This document shows, in pieces, positions 1 to 8,395 of a stretch of 44,042 bases of DNA. The stretch is taken from assembly GCA_025800125.1 (NCBI GenBank), contig JAOXSF010000163.1:1-44042 (forward strand), in the 5' to 3' direction. The notes below the pieces were generated by a model. It did not search any database and had not been told where the DNA came from. It saw only the letters and a list, made by a program, of their open reading frames with translations. The position numbers and the translations under genes were made by a program. The stretch comes from Marinobacterium sp. (GTDB taxonomy: Bacteria > Pseudomonadota > Gammaproteobacteria > Pseudomonadales > Balneatricaceae). The first letter of the stretch is position 1, and each line of letters begins with the position of its first letter.

Positions 1-517
1 CCAATCTGATCCTGCCCAGCAGGCACTTCGGCCTCGACTTCAACCACAACATTGAAGTACCAGCGCCCTCGGGCATCTTCAGAGAAAGATGCAGTTCTGA
101 ACCTGTACAGCGACAGGTCGTAACTGTCCCAGACCTTGAAAGAGTGACCGTTGTGGTACACCTGCCCGTTTTTCCACTTCGCCATGCCGGTGTTGATCGG
201 CACCCAGCCCAGTGAGCGGCGAACACCACCTGACTTGCGCCAGTTCAGTCGGGATTTCTTAAACTGCTTGCGGCGGGTAGCGTACTCTTTACCGATACAC
301 TGCACAGTGTGGCTGTGCAGCCCCAGCTCTTTATGAGCGCCTTGTGTGTATTTTTGAATATCGTAGGCAGACAGAAACACACCGCGCTCTTTGATTGAAC
401 GGTGACCCAATTCGTTAATGTAGTTCCAGACGAAATTAACACTCCGCGCCATGCTATTCAGCAGGTTTCGGTGTTTATCACGCACTCGAACTTTTAAAGT
501 CTTTGTATGTTTCACGT
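1..517 (-). CDS. tnpB: TnpB-type RNA-guided nuclease, N-terminal part (cut by window edge)
   Basis: The minus frame stays open for 172 codons from a GTG at 515-517 to the window edge. The GTG is preceded in frame by a TGA. The protein has the N-terminal layout of IS200/IS605 OrfB/TnpB: a short basic beta strand (KTLKVRVRDKHR), a helix-turn-helix-like stretch with FVWNYINE, then a K/R-rich linker and a beta-rich segment (RSLGWVPINTG, GRWYFNVVVEVE). TnpB proteins are RNA-guided DNA nucleases carried by these elements. The RuvC catalytic residues and zinc finger would lie in the missing C-terminal half. No tnpA is visible on the 5' side, so the element may be tnpB-only (inference). Whether the gene is intact cannot be judged here. 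Confidence 0.85.
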
Positions 518-603
518 TTCAAATTATAACGATAGCCATGGATCATGGCAGGCACTATATTGCCCGTTCAGCAATTCATTAAGCAAAAAACTGTTCAATT
601 AAA

Positions 604-652
604 GGAGGCTTTCGCCTCCCGCGCTATCCTTCCCCGCACCAGAAGTACGGGG
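604..652. repeat. Two hairpins upstream of tnpB (possible transposon left end)
   Basis: Two short perfect inverted repeats lie 90-140 bp upstream of the tnpB start. One is GGAGGC (604-609) with GCCTCC (614-619) around a TTTC loop. The other is CCCCG (632-636) with CGGGG (648-652). IS200/IS605 elements have subterminal hairpins rather than terminal inverted repeats, so these could mark the left end. The first hairpin could instead be a weak terminator on the minus strand, because it is followed there by TTTAATT. The exact element boundary cannot be set from one side. Confidence 0.4.
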
Positions 653-727
653 CTTGTCGCGTATTTCGGTCAAAGACAGGCCGCTGGGTGTTCACCACAG
701 AACAATGTCAGTCCTGCCGTAACAAAC

Positions 728-934
728 TCAGTCCTGCTGTGGAATATGCTCACGAGCGATCTGCATCGCCTGAGCCAGCACATCCTGATCACCAATATGA
801 TTGCTCAGCAGCAGAATCAGGCGGGCATTGACATCCGCACTCTGCACGTCTGTCAGATCACGATGCAGGTCTGTCAGCTGCTGGTAGAAGTCGTCCGGGC
901 GCGGCAGGTTCGGTTCAATAATCAGTTTGCTCAT
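728..934 (-). CDS. DUF2783 small protein
   Basis: This 68-residue acidic protein matches the DUF2783 pattern as I know it: an N-terminal LPRPDDFYQQL segment, then a helix containing NARLILLLSNHIGD. It has a good ribosome binding site (AGGAGAG) just before the ATG. It starts 32 bp after the stop of the upstream FAD monooxygenase and is on the same strand, so the two form an operon. Genes of this family are commonly found directly behind such monooxygenases. A partner or accessory role is therefore inferred, but no biochemical function is known to me. There are no cysteines, signal peptide or membrane segments. Confidence 0.8.
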   Translation of the reverse strand: MSKLIIEPNLPRPDDFYQQLTDLHRDLTDVQSADVNARLILLLSNHIGDQDVLAQAMQIAREHIPQQD

Positions 935-966
935 GGGTCTCTCCTGTTATCCGTTCCTGTGATTCA

Positions 967-2643
967 TTACTGGCCAAGGGCCTTGTTCTGCGCAGCAATA
1001 ACACGGCCTTTATCAAACTGGCGCATACGCGCCGTTACCAGCTGATCAGGACGGGTCAGATAGAAAGTACCACGCTGAGCATCCAGACGTTCTTTCACCA
1101 CACCGAACTTGTCAACAACCATGTTGATCCCTTCTGGCAGGTTCAGCTCCATATCATGGCTGGCGACAACAAACGTTTTTACGGGTACATCCTGCTCTGC
1201 CAGTTCCGTCAGTGCCTGTAGCAGGTCTGCATTGAGATCGCTATGGCTTTCAACAAACAGCAAGCCATTAAACTGGTTACCCAGATTGCTCAGCAGATAG
1301 TCGTCTTCACCATTACGGGTAATCGAGCCGTCTGTACAAGGCGCACCTGGTACAACCTTGCAGTTGAAAGCATCCGTATCTTCAGTATTCAGAGGCGATT
1401 CTGTCAGGAATGGAGGCACGGACAGACGGCCTGAGTTCACCAGTGGACGCGCAAACGTGTAGTTGCGGGACAAATTCAGCACCGCATCACGGAATACCCG
1501 GCTGACAGCATTTTTCGGCGTGATAAAGTCGGTGCTGCGCGTAGAGTTGAGGATGTTCTCATCAGCAGCAAAAGCACGCTCTGGCGAGTAGCTATCCAGC
1601 AGATTTTCCGGCGCCTTACCTTCCAGCACCATCTTCAGTTTCCAGCACAGGTTATCCGTATCTTCGATACCGGAGTTAGCACCACGGGCGCCGAACGGGG
1701 ATACCTGATGCGCCGCATCACCGGCAAAGAAGATACGCTCTTGACGGAACTCATCCATCCGACGACAGGTGAAGGTGTAAACAGATGCCCATTCCAGTTC
1801 AAACTCAACATCATCACCCAGGAACGCCTTCACACGTGGGATGATATTCTCTGGCTTTTTCTCTTCTTCAGGGTCAGCATCCCACCCCAGATCGAAGTCG
1901 ATACGCCATATGTTATCAGCCTGACGGTGCAGCAGCGTAGACTGGCCTTCATGGAATGGCGGGTTGAACCAGAACCAGCGCTCTGGTGGGAATTTTTTCG
2001 GGTCCATGATCACATCAGCAATCAGGAAGCGATCCTGGAAAATCTGGCCTTTAGATTCCAGACCACACATAGCACGCACTTTCGAGTTAGCACCATCACA
2101 GGCAATAACATAGGACGCTTCCAGCTGGTAGGGGCCTTCCGGCGTCTCAACACTCAGCAGCACAGAATCTGCCTGGTGCTCAACTGCCACGACCTTGTTT
2201 TTCCAGCGCAGATCTGCATTTTCCAACGTACTGATGCGATCAACAAAGTACTCTTCCAGATAGTATTGCTGCAAGTTAATAAAACCTGGACGACGGTGGT
2301 GCTCTTCCGGCAGCATGTTGAAGCTGTAGATGTGATCTTCTTCCAGGAATACTTTACCGATATTCCAGGTCACACCTTTATCAACCAGGCGCTGGCCTAC
2401 ACCCAGACGGTCAGATATATCCAGAAAACGCTTGGCGTAACAGACAGCACGGGACCCCACGCTGACAGTATTGTTATCATCGAGGATAACGACAGGTACA
2501 TCATTCTGCGCCAGGTCGACGGCGGCTGTCATCCCCATCGGTCCTGCTCCCACGATTACTACCGGATGTTTTACCGGTTGGGCCGCGTCCTGATCGGCCG
2601 AGCGAACATAGTCGAACTCTGGGAAGGTATAGGTTTTGAACAT
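967..2643 (-). CDS. FAD-dependent aromatic-ring monooxygenase (MhpA/phenol hydroxylase-like)
   Basis: This 558-residue class A flavoprotein monooxygenase has the dinucleotide-binding GAGPMG at about residues 32-37 and the second FAD motif GDAAHQVSPFGARG at about 305-318. A C-terminal thioredoxin-like domain is also present, as in phenol hydroxylase and the 3-(3-hydroxyphenyl)propionate hydroxylase MhpA. Such enzymes use NAD(P)H and oxygen to hydroxylate an aromatic ring. The substrate cannot be read from the sequence. No ring-cleavage or hydrolase genes sit next to it, so the pathway is open. The start has AAGAAGAGAG upstream. It is co-transcribed with the DUF2783 gene downstream. Confidence 0.88.
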   Translation of the reverse strand: MFKTYTFPEFDYVRSADQDAAQPVKHPVVIVGAGPMGMTAAVDLAQNDVPVVILDDNNTVSVGSRAVCYAKRFLDISDRLGVGQRLVDKGVTWNIGKVFLEEDHIYSFNMLPEEHHRRPGFINLQQYYLEEYFVDRISTLENADLRWKNKVVAVEHQADSVLLSVETPEGPYQLEASYVIACDGANSKVRAMCGLESKGQIFQDRFLIADVIMDPKKFPPERWFWFNPPFHEGQSTLLHRQADNIWRIDFDLGWDADPEEEKKPENIIPRVKAFLGDDVEFELEWASVYTFTCRRMDEFRQERIFFAGDAAHQVSPFGARGANSGIEDTDNLCWKLKMVLEGKAPENLLDSYSPERAFAADENILNSTRSTDFITPKNAVSRVFRDAVLNLSRNYTFARPLVNSGRLSVPPFLTESPLNTEDTDAFNCKVVPGAPCTDGSITRNGEDDYLLSNLGNQFNGLLFVESHSDLNADLLQALTELAEQDVPVKTFVVASHDMELNLPEGINMVVDKFGVVKERLDAQRGTFYLTRPDQLVTARMRQFDKGRVIAAQNKALGQ

Positions 2644-2934
2644 GCTTGTGCTCTCTTCTTGTTCTGGTTACGCCAGCACCGCGGGTGCAGACACCACACT
2701 CAGACTCTGAATCTGGGCCAAGATACTGCATAGCTCTGTGGATGCAAGCAGGGGCAGCCGAACAAGATTGTTTCCACAAAGGAAAAAGAAGAGAGATTTA
2801 AAACAGCTATATAGGTGAGGCATAACCTGAACAGGGGTAGACAGCAGTATTGGACAGCCATCAGCTAGATTGAGGTCATCAAAAATGGATCATGCTGACG
2901 GTAATATTCTGCATGCACACCGGGCTGGAAAGAT
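2644..2934. other. Long leader between promoter and monooxygenase
   Basis: About 290 bp with no convincing gene. It holds the leader of the monooxygenase transcript if the promoter at 2935-2963 is used. I saw no strong hairpin or terminator in it. The reading frame crossing it on the minus strand (2501-2779) overlaps the monooxygenase start in another frame and has no family character. Confidence 0.4.
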
Positions 2935-2963
2935 ATTTATTACCATAAAGAAACAGTTGTCAA
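2935..2963 (-). promoter_or_regulatory. Predicted sigma70 promoter for the monooxygenase operon
   Basis: On the minus strand a perfect TTGACA (-35, at 2958-2963) is followed after 17 bp by ATAAAT (-10, at 2935-2940). The -35 overlaps the stop codon of the upstream membrane-protein gene. Use of this promoter would give the monooxygenase mRNA a leader of roughly 285 nt. Confidence 0.5.
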
Positions 2964-3754
2964 GCCTCTTTTTTGACCTCAGTCAGCCGCACAGGGGCAG
3001 AGACTTTCTGCCGTGAAGCTGCGGCGCTGGCCGCTGCTTTGCTGGCAACCGGCTGACGAGCAACAGCTTCAGTCTTAACATCCGTCAGCATAGATTCCAG
3101 CTCTTTACTGGTACGCCGTTTACGGTAACGTTTACGCACAGGGTTACCCAGCAACGGAGATAGAATACGACTATCCAACCGTCCCAGGAAGCTGATCACT
3201 AACCAGAGACCAATCAACAGCCCACTTCCCCCCATCAGTAACTGCATGGCTCCCAGTTCTTCTACCAGCAAATCAGGGTTAATACCCAGCTGCCCTTCCA
3301 GGTAGATGTAAACCGTGGCATAAAACACCGCAACCAGCAAAAACAGATAGCGAAAAAACAACGCCGAAGATACTTCCTGCTTTGCCCTGTCCCAGTCATA
3401 GTGGACACGATAAGCGATGCGGTCATGCAGCTCATCCAGCAACACTTCATCCCAGTATTCCGTTACCTGACGACACAGCGCAAGAATCCGGGCATCCTCT
3501 GCATCCGTCGGGTCAAGACGAACACGTAGCTCCGCGCCAATACGGTTAAACATCAACGTATCACGCTGATCAAAGGCATGACGGGAGTTCACAACCAGTT
3601 TGCTGATGCGCTCCCGCCACTCCTTTTGCTCCTGCAAGATAACTTCAAGCCGAAGGTTTCGATTGCCACGCAAGCGCCCCAGCAACTGTGTCAGCAAGGC
3701 CGTAAGCAGACTGCACATAATAATGGCGGTCAGTATTAATCCTAATTCCTGCAT
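2960..3754 (-). CDS. Membrane protein of unknown function
   Basis: I do not recognise a family. The start is set at the ATG at 3754 because an AGAGGGGGAG ribosome binding site lies just before it; a TTG 18 bp further upstream would place that site inside the gene. The protein (264 residues) has an N-terminal membrane segment, then a soluble charged helical region of about 100 residues. Two more membrane segments follow (roughly residues 130-150 and 165-190), then a basic cytoplasmic tail (RKRYRKRRT) and an Ala/Ser/Lys-rich end. It stands alone, upstream of the monooxygenase operon and downstream of the serine hydrolase gene, on the same strand. Confidence 0.65.
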   Translation of the reverse strand: MQELGLILTAIIMCSLLTALLTQLLGRLRGNRNLRLEVILQEQKEWRERISKLVVNSRHAFDQRDTLMFNRIGAELRVRLDPTDAEDARILALCRQVTEYWDEVLLDELHDRIAYRVHYDWDRAKQEVSSALFFRYLFLLVAVFYATVYIYLEGQLGINPDLLVEELGAMQLLMGGSGLLIGLWLVISFLGRLDSRILSPLLGNPVRKRYRKRRTSKELESMLTDVKTEAVARQPVASKAAASAAASRQKVSAPVRLTEVKKEA

Positions 3755-3860
3755 GACTCCCCCTCTCATCAAGTAAGCCAGCTTTCAACAGCTCAGGCCT
3801 TCAGCCCGCTGACACGAAAAAACAGATAACGATTAGCCTGACAGTACCCATCCATACATG

Positions 3861-5009
3861 TTACTTGTCACGCTGTGACGCCAGGTAGAGCTCAAGAAAG
3901 CGGTAGAGCACCTTGCGTGCTTTGCGTGTTTCTGCATTAGTAAGAAACACCATGCCAATCTGAAGTTCCCTGTTCAGCAACATCAATGCCCGACTGCCCT
4001 TGACCCATCCACCATGGTAGACAAAGTTTCGATAAGGGCCAAAGTTGAACACTCGCCAGCCACGACCATACCAGATGGCTCCTAACTGACGATGAGGCTT
4101 GAAATGCGATTGTCGACGACTGTTACGCACCTGAGGCGCCTGAACCTGATCCAGCAATGATGACGACAGCACCTGTGGATACAGCCCCAGCTGTGCCTTC
4201 AGCCACTGCCCCATATCCCGGATACTGGCATTGATGCCCGCAGCAGGAGATACACGATAATAAGTGGGTAACACCCGCGCAGGCCACCAGCGCTTGCGCC
4301 CTTTCACATGCGGCGTCGCACGATTCTCTGTCGCCAGAAAGGCTTTATAGCCCGATGATGCTGACATCATCGACAGCGGTGTTAGCAGATTTTTCTGCAT
4401 AAAAGTGTTGTACGCCTGGCCCGAGGTTTTCTCGATCATATCCCCCGCCAGACTGAACACCACATTCTGATAGCCATAACAACGTCCGGGAGGACAGACA
4501 AAATCTACTTCCCGCAGCCTCTTGACAACTTTTTGATAGGGAATACCCGCTTCAATCAGATTGGTATAAGCCTGCGGCATTAAACCGGTGGTGTGTGACA
4601 GCAAATGGCTCAGCGTCAGCTGTTGACCATAATCACCACGCTTAAAAATCACATTGGGGTCATTCAAGGTCTCCAATACAGGGCTGTTCCAACGCAGCTT
4701 TCCACGTTCAACCTGCAGTCCTGCTGCCGTCGCCGCAAAGCTTTTCGAGACCGAAGCCAACCGGAAAACAGTATCTGCCGTCACAGTCGCTTTTTTACCA
4801 GCTTCACGCACCCCCCAGGTTTTCATCCTGACAACACGCCCCTTGTTCACCATGATTACAGCGGCGCCCGGTAAGTCCTGCACTATATTCTGTGTCAGAT
4901 AGCGCTCAAACGCAGCAGGCCAGGCAGGCGCAGACGCATGAGCAGGGGTTGCAGCACACGCAATCACCATCAGGCATCCAAACACCGCAACAACCCACCG
5001 TAACAACAC
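3861..5009 (-). CDS. Exported serine hydrolase, beta-lactamase/class C-like
   Basis: The protein belongs to the serine beta-lactamase-like (AmpC/EstB/PBP-type) hydrolases. It shows SVSK (SxxK, catalytic Ser about residue 86), a YQN triad (YxN, about residue 180) and HGG in the C-terminal part (YHGGWVKGS). The N-terminus is a signal peptide ending either at AHA-SA or at a lipobox-like VIAC, so it is periplasmic or a lipoprotein. The frame stays open upstream to 5288, but that stretch overlaps the neighbouring gene and contains an intrinsic terminator (5101-5130). I therefore place the start at the GTG at 5007-5009; an ATG at 5147 is the alternative. Substrate unknown: it could be an esterase, peptidase or penicillin-binding-like enzyme. 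Confidence 0.78.
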   Translation of the reverse strand: MLLRWVVAVFGCLMVIACAATPAHASAPAWPAAFERYLTQNIVQDLPGAAVIMVNKGRVVRMKTWGVREAGKKATVTADTVFRLASVSKSFAATAAGLQVERGKLRWNSPVLETLNDPNVIFKRGDYGQQLTLSHLLSHTTGLMPQAYTNLIEAGIPYQKVVKRLREVDFVCPPGRCYGYQNVVFSLAGDMIEKTSGQAYNTFMQKNLLTPLSMMSASSGYKAFLATENRATPHVKGRKRWWPARVLPTYYRVSPAAGINASIRDMGQWLKAQLGLYPQVLSSSLLDQVQAPQVRNSRRQSHFKPHRQLGAIWYGRGWRVFNFGPYRNFVYHGGWVKGSRALMLLNRELQIGMVFLTNAETRKARKVLYRFLELYLASQRDK

Positions 5010-5100
5010 GATCAGACGACACCCGGCATCAGGAAGAGAGCAAACGTAAACAGAGAAAACAAGACCAGCCTGACCGACAAACAGACCAGCGTTATGGCAC

Positions 5101-5130
5101 AAAAATCGAAAGGCCCGACAAAAGCGGGCC
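5101..5130 (-). terminator. Intrinsic terminator after the first HDOD gene
   Basis: On the minus strand the stem GGCCCG/CGGGCC (5125-5130 with 5112-5117) is followed by TTTCGATTTTT. It lies about 100 bp downstream of the HDOD gene that ends at 5236, and before the start chosen for the serine hydrolase. Confidence 0.7.
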
Positions 5131-5235
5131 CGGAAAGGTAAAGGCATAATGGATATGGAACGGATGATGAATTTGCAGCGCAGTATAACGTTCAAACTGA
5201 TGCAAAACAGGGAATAACATCCGTAATTCAGTTTA

Positions 5236-6087
5236 CTAACGCGGTACGATCCCTCGATCATCCACACGCAGACTGTTAAATACAGCATTCTGAATATTGA
5301 CCAGATCCTGTGACGTCAGCCCCAGACGCTCTTGAATCGGGTCCATCGCCAGCACTGGCTGATAGTCATCCTCAAAACCCCATAAGGTTGCGAATTTGAG
5401 GCTGAATTCTTTTGCCAGCAACAATACAGCCAGCAGACTGCACACTTCTTCATCAAAACTGTTGTCTGCCAGAATGGTGGTGTAATAAGGCTGCAAGTCA
5501 ATCGCCTGAGCAATGCAGTCAGGCATCATCCAGGCACTGACAATTTCAGCACTGACACGATACTGATTTACATGGAACAGGTCTTTCTCCAGTTCCATCA
5601 CATCGTATGGATCCATCAGGCTATGATCCTGATAGAAACGGTTAAAGCCGGGACACTCTTTCACCATCAGCGGCACACCACAATTGTGCATCATGCCCAA
5701 CGTATAAGCGTCATCACGGGAGATAAAGCCAAAGTGCCGACATAACTGGCCGGCAACGGTGGCGACCAGGTTGGCTTCCTGCCAGAAAGGCTCCATCTCT
5801 TCGCTGTTACCCAGCGTTGAACGCAATGCCGCTACTTCCACAATTCGCAGGGTTCTCTTCACCCCCAGAATGCGTACGGCAGTATTAACCGCTGTCACTT
5901 TGCGACGCAAGCCAAAGAACGGCGAATTAATCATCGCCAGCGTGTTCGCATACAGCGACACATCGGCCCGAACCAGTTCGGCTACTTCATCAATCCCCGG
6001 GTCCCCTTTTTGTATAAGTTCTCCCAGCCGAATCAGAATGTCAGGCCGGGCAGGGATCACGAAGTCTTTAATCTGCTGCTGTTTCAC
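5236..6087 (-). CDS. HDOD-domain protein, copy 1
   Basis: This 283-residue protein consists mostly of one HDOD domain, recognised from the start IPARPDILIRLGELIQ, the segment VRADVSLYANTLAMINSPFFG, and AVRILGVKRT. HDOD domains are non-catalytic relatives of HD phosphohydrolases, used in signalling and regulation. The usual HD-type metal residues are not conserved (GMMHNCG where HD proteins have an HD pair), as expected for the family. The C-terminal third carries EFSLKFATLWGFEDDYQP and a conserved VDDRGIVPR ending that is shared with the neighbouring copy. No receiver or GGDEF domain is attached. Partner and signal are unknown. Confidence 0.85.
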   Translation of the reverse strand: MKQQQIKDFVIPARPDILIRLGELIQKGDPGIDEVAELVRADVSLYANTLAMINSPFFGLRRKVTAVNTAVRILGVKRTLRIVEVAALRSTLGNSEEMEPFWQEANLVATVAGQLCRHFGFISRDDAYTLGMMHNCGVPLMVKECPGFNRFYQDHSLMDPYDVMELEKDLFHVNQYRVSAEIVSAWMMPDCIAQAIDLQPYYTTILADNSFDEEVCSLLAVLLLAKEFSLKFATLWGFEDDYQPVLAMDPIQERLGLTSQDLVNIQNAVFNSLRVDDRGIVPR

Positions 6088-6199
6088 TACGAAAATCCAT
6101 ATCCTGTTTGCACGAAGCCGCCATATTAACGGTACGGCGTATCGGAAAAAAGTTTAACCGGCCAGATTACAACCTCAACCCACAAAAAGCAGTTCATAA

Positions 6200-7057
6200 T
6201 CAGGCCGAACCGGGCACCATGCCGTGATCATCGACACTCAGGTGACCAAAAAGTTGCTGTTCCAACCACTCCAGTTCATCGCATGTCAGGCCAAGATAGC
6301 GTAAAACCTGCTCCATACGCACCACAGGCTGGTATTCATCAGCCCGTCCCCACAGAGTTTCGAATTTGAGACTGAACTCCACTGCCAGCAACAACAAGCA
6401 GAGTAAACGACACAACCGGGGGCCATGCCATTCACTTTTCAGCACATGTATATAGTGTGGCTGCGCAGCAATGACGTCGCATAACAAACCGGGAACACGC
6501 CAGCAACGTGCCAGCTGACTGCTGATGAAAAAACGGTCATGGTGATACTGCCACTGCTCAAGCTGTTGCTGATCTGTCAGATCAAGCAAACAGGCTTCAT
6601 CATAAAAGCGCTGATAATCACCGTCATAACGTACCATTAGCGGAACGGCACAAGCATGCATCATACCCAGAAGGAACGCTTCTTCTGCTGACACACAGGG
6701 CAGATAACGGTTCAGCCCTGCACAGAGGGTTGCCACCTCACAGGCCTCATCCCAGAAATGCTCCAGCCCCGCTGTATCATTCTGCTGGTCACAAGCAGCG
6801 GCTTTAAGCAATAGACATAAACGCCGCCGCCCCAGTTGACGTACGGCCTGCTCCAGCGAAATAACGGGGTGATGCCCATCAGCATGGCCCATACGCACCA
6901 GTGCCATAATATTGGCATAGAGTGAAACATCACGCCGAATCAGAGCACAGACAGCTCTAAGGGAGGGTTCTGGCTGCTGGATCAGGCGACTCAGTTGCTG
7001 CTGCACATCTGGCCGAACCGGAATCACAAATGACCGAGCAATCTCTGTGACTGACAT
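6200..7057 (-). CDS. HDOD-domain protein, copy 2
   Basis: This is a tandem paralogue of the gene at 5236-6087, on the same strand and 112 bp upstream of it. Both copies share the IPxRPD opening, RRDVSLYANIMAL, GMMHACAVPLMV, EFSLKFETLWGRADEYQP and the VDDHGMVP ending. I start it at the ATG at 7057, which has AGGGAGAGG in front; a TTG two codons upstream is less likely. Relative to copy 1 it is more diverged and richer in cysteine and leucine, so it may be evolving faster. As with its sister, no catalytic HD pair is visible. A regulatory role is inferred from the family only. Confidence 0.83.
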   Translation of the reverse strand: MSVTEIARSFVIPVRPDVQQQLSRLIQQPEPSLRAVCALIRRDVSLYANIMALVRMGHADGHHPVISLEQAVRQLGRRRLCLLLKAAACDQQNDTAGLEHFWDEACEVATLCAGLNRYLPCVSAEEAFLLGMMHACAVPLMVRYDGDYQRFYDEACLLDLTDQQQLEQWQYHHDRFFISSQLARCWRVPGLLCDVIAAQPHYIHVLKSEWHGPRLCRLLCLLLLAVEFSLKFETLWGRADEYQPVVRMEQVLRYLGLTCDELEWLEQQLFGHLSVDDHGMVPGSA

Positions 7058-7174
7058 ACACAACCTCTCCCTGATGTCCTGACTCAGAAAATCCTACTCC
7101 AGAGTGCGCGATGAATACAGGAAAAGGTAGTAAAAATTAGTTAAATATTATTAATAGTTAGTTATCGGCAATCA

Positions 7175-8395
7175 TCACTTATCCGTTCCGGAGGCTTGAG
7201 AATGATCATCTTCATGCCGAGACCAGCCAAACAGTACCAGCATGGACAACACCGCACACAACGCCATCATTGCAGCCATTGGCAAAGGAGAACCATCATG
7301 CAGCAGCGTCAGTAACAAAGTCAGCACACCCGCCATTGCAAACCCCAATGTGCCTACAATCGCATTGGCAGCACCACTACTGGCAGGGAAGGCCGCCAGT
7401 GCACAGGTAACACTATTAGAGAAGATAAAACCCATACTGCCGACAGCAAACATTATCAATATCACCACCAGCCATAGCGGTGCAGAGGTCAAAGCAACCA
7501 CTGCCAGCAATAACAACGCCGCAACCGTCTGCAACACAATACCCAGACGGAGCAGTTGTTCAGGTTCACGGTAGCTTAACTGACGTGCATTAATACGATT
7601 GAATAGCGCCATCGTAATGATGTTGGCGCCAAACAGCAGTGGAAACGTACTCTCTCCAATACCGTAATAGCCAATATACACATAAGCTGATTCCGTCAGA
7701 AACATGAACATGGTGCAGCCAGCAAAGGCCTGAGTAAACGCAAACACCATCGTCTGGCGATGACTCAATACCTGACCATAGCTGTGCAACACCCCCATCA
7801 GCCCACGCCCTTTCTCTATGACTCGTTGTGCCTGCGGCATCTTCAGGCCCAGCACAATCGCCACCAGTAGCGAATAGCCACCCAGCCACCAGAACACAGC
7901 CCGCCAGCCAATCCACTCCAGTAACAGCGCTCCAATCGCCGGAGCCGCCAGCGGAGCGATCATCATGATAATACCGATCAGCGCCATCACCTTTGCCGCC
8001 TCTCTGCCTGTGTAGAAATCACGCACTGTCGCCGCAGCGGTCACGGTAGCAAAACCACCGCCCAATGCCTGCAGGAATCGTAATACCAGCATCTGATCAA
8101 TAGACGTACACAACGCAATAAGAAACGAGGCAACAGCAAAAAACAGTAAACCGATCACGGCCACCAGCCTACGGCCATAGCGATCCGAAAGTGGCCCACC
8201 CAGTAAGGGCCCAGCAGCCAGACCCGCCATATAAATGCCCATGGTCTGTTCAACACGATGAATGTCTGTCTCCAGTGCTGCTGCAATCGCAGGCTGGGCA
8301 GGCAGATAGGTATCAATAGCAAAAGGCCCCAGCATGGTTAATGCCGCCAGCATCAACGCAAGATTACGAGGGGCAGTCTCGGTTATTGAGGTCAC
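7175..8395 (-). CDS. Bcr/CflA-family MFS multidrug exporter
   Basis: A 406-residue, 12-helix major facilitator protein. The first helix carries the Bcr/CflA hallmark PFAIDTYLPAQPAIA. Motif A, GPLSDRYGRR, follows helix 2, and motif C-like glycines are in helix 5. The start is a GTG with GGAG 5-6 nt upstream. The family exports drugs such as bicyclomycin, sulfonamides or chloramphenicol by proton antiport across the inner membrane. It is divergent from a tetR-RND operon, and the two share a 416-bp intergenic region that contains palindromic operators. Joint control by that TetR protein is possible. The actual substrate cannot be read from sequence. Confidence 0.9.
   Translation of the reverse strand: MTSITETAPRNLALMLAALTMLGPFAIDTYLPAQPAIAAALETDIHRVEQTMGIYMAGLAAGPLLGGPLSDRYGRRLVAVIGLLFFAVASFLIALCTSIDQMLVLRFLQALGGGFATVTAAATVRDFYTGREAAKVMALIGIIMMIAPLAAPAIGALLLEWIGWRAVFWWLGGYSLLVAIVLGLKMPQAQRVIEKGRGLMGVLHSYGQVLSHRQTMVFAFTQAFAGCTMFMFLTESAYVYIGYYGIGESTFPLLFGANIITMALFNRINARQLSYREPEQLLRLGIVLQTVAALLLLAVVALTSAPLWLVVILIMFAVGSMGFIFSNSVTCALAAFPASSGAANAIVGTLGFAMAGVLTLLLTLLHDGSPLPMAAMMALCAVLSMLVLFGWSRHEDDHSQASGTDK

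Noticed and set aside
545-1045. Plus-strand open frame of 166 codons
   Set aside because: It overlaps the DUF2783 gene and the monooxygenase end on the other strand, and its content is not protein-like.
1708-2733. Long plus-strand open frame of 341 codons
   Set aside because: It lies opposite the well-supported FAD monooxygenase gene and shows no family features; it is a shadow of that gene.
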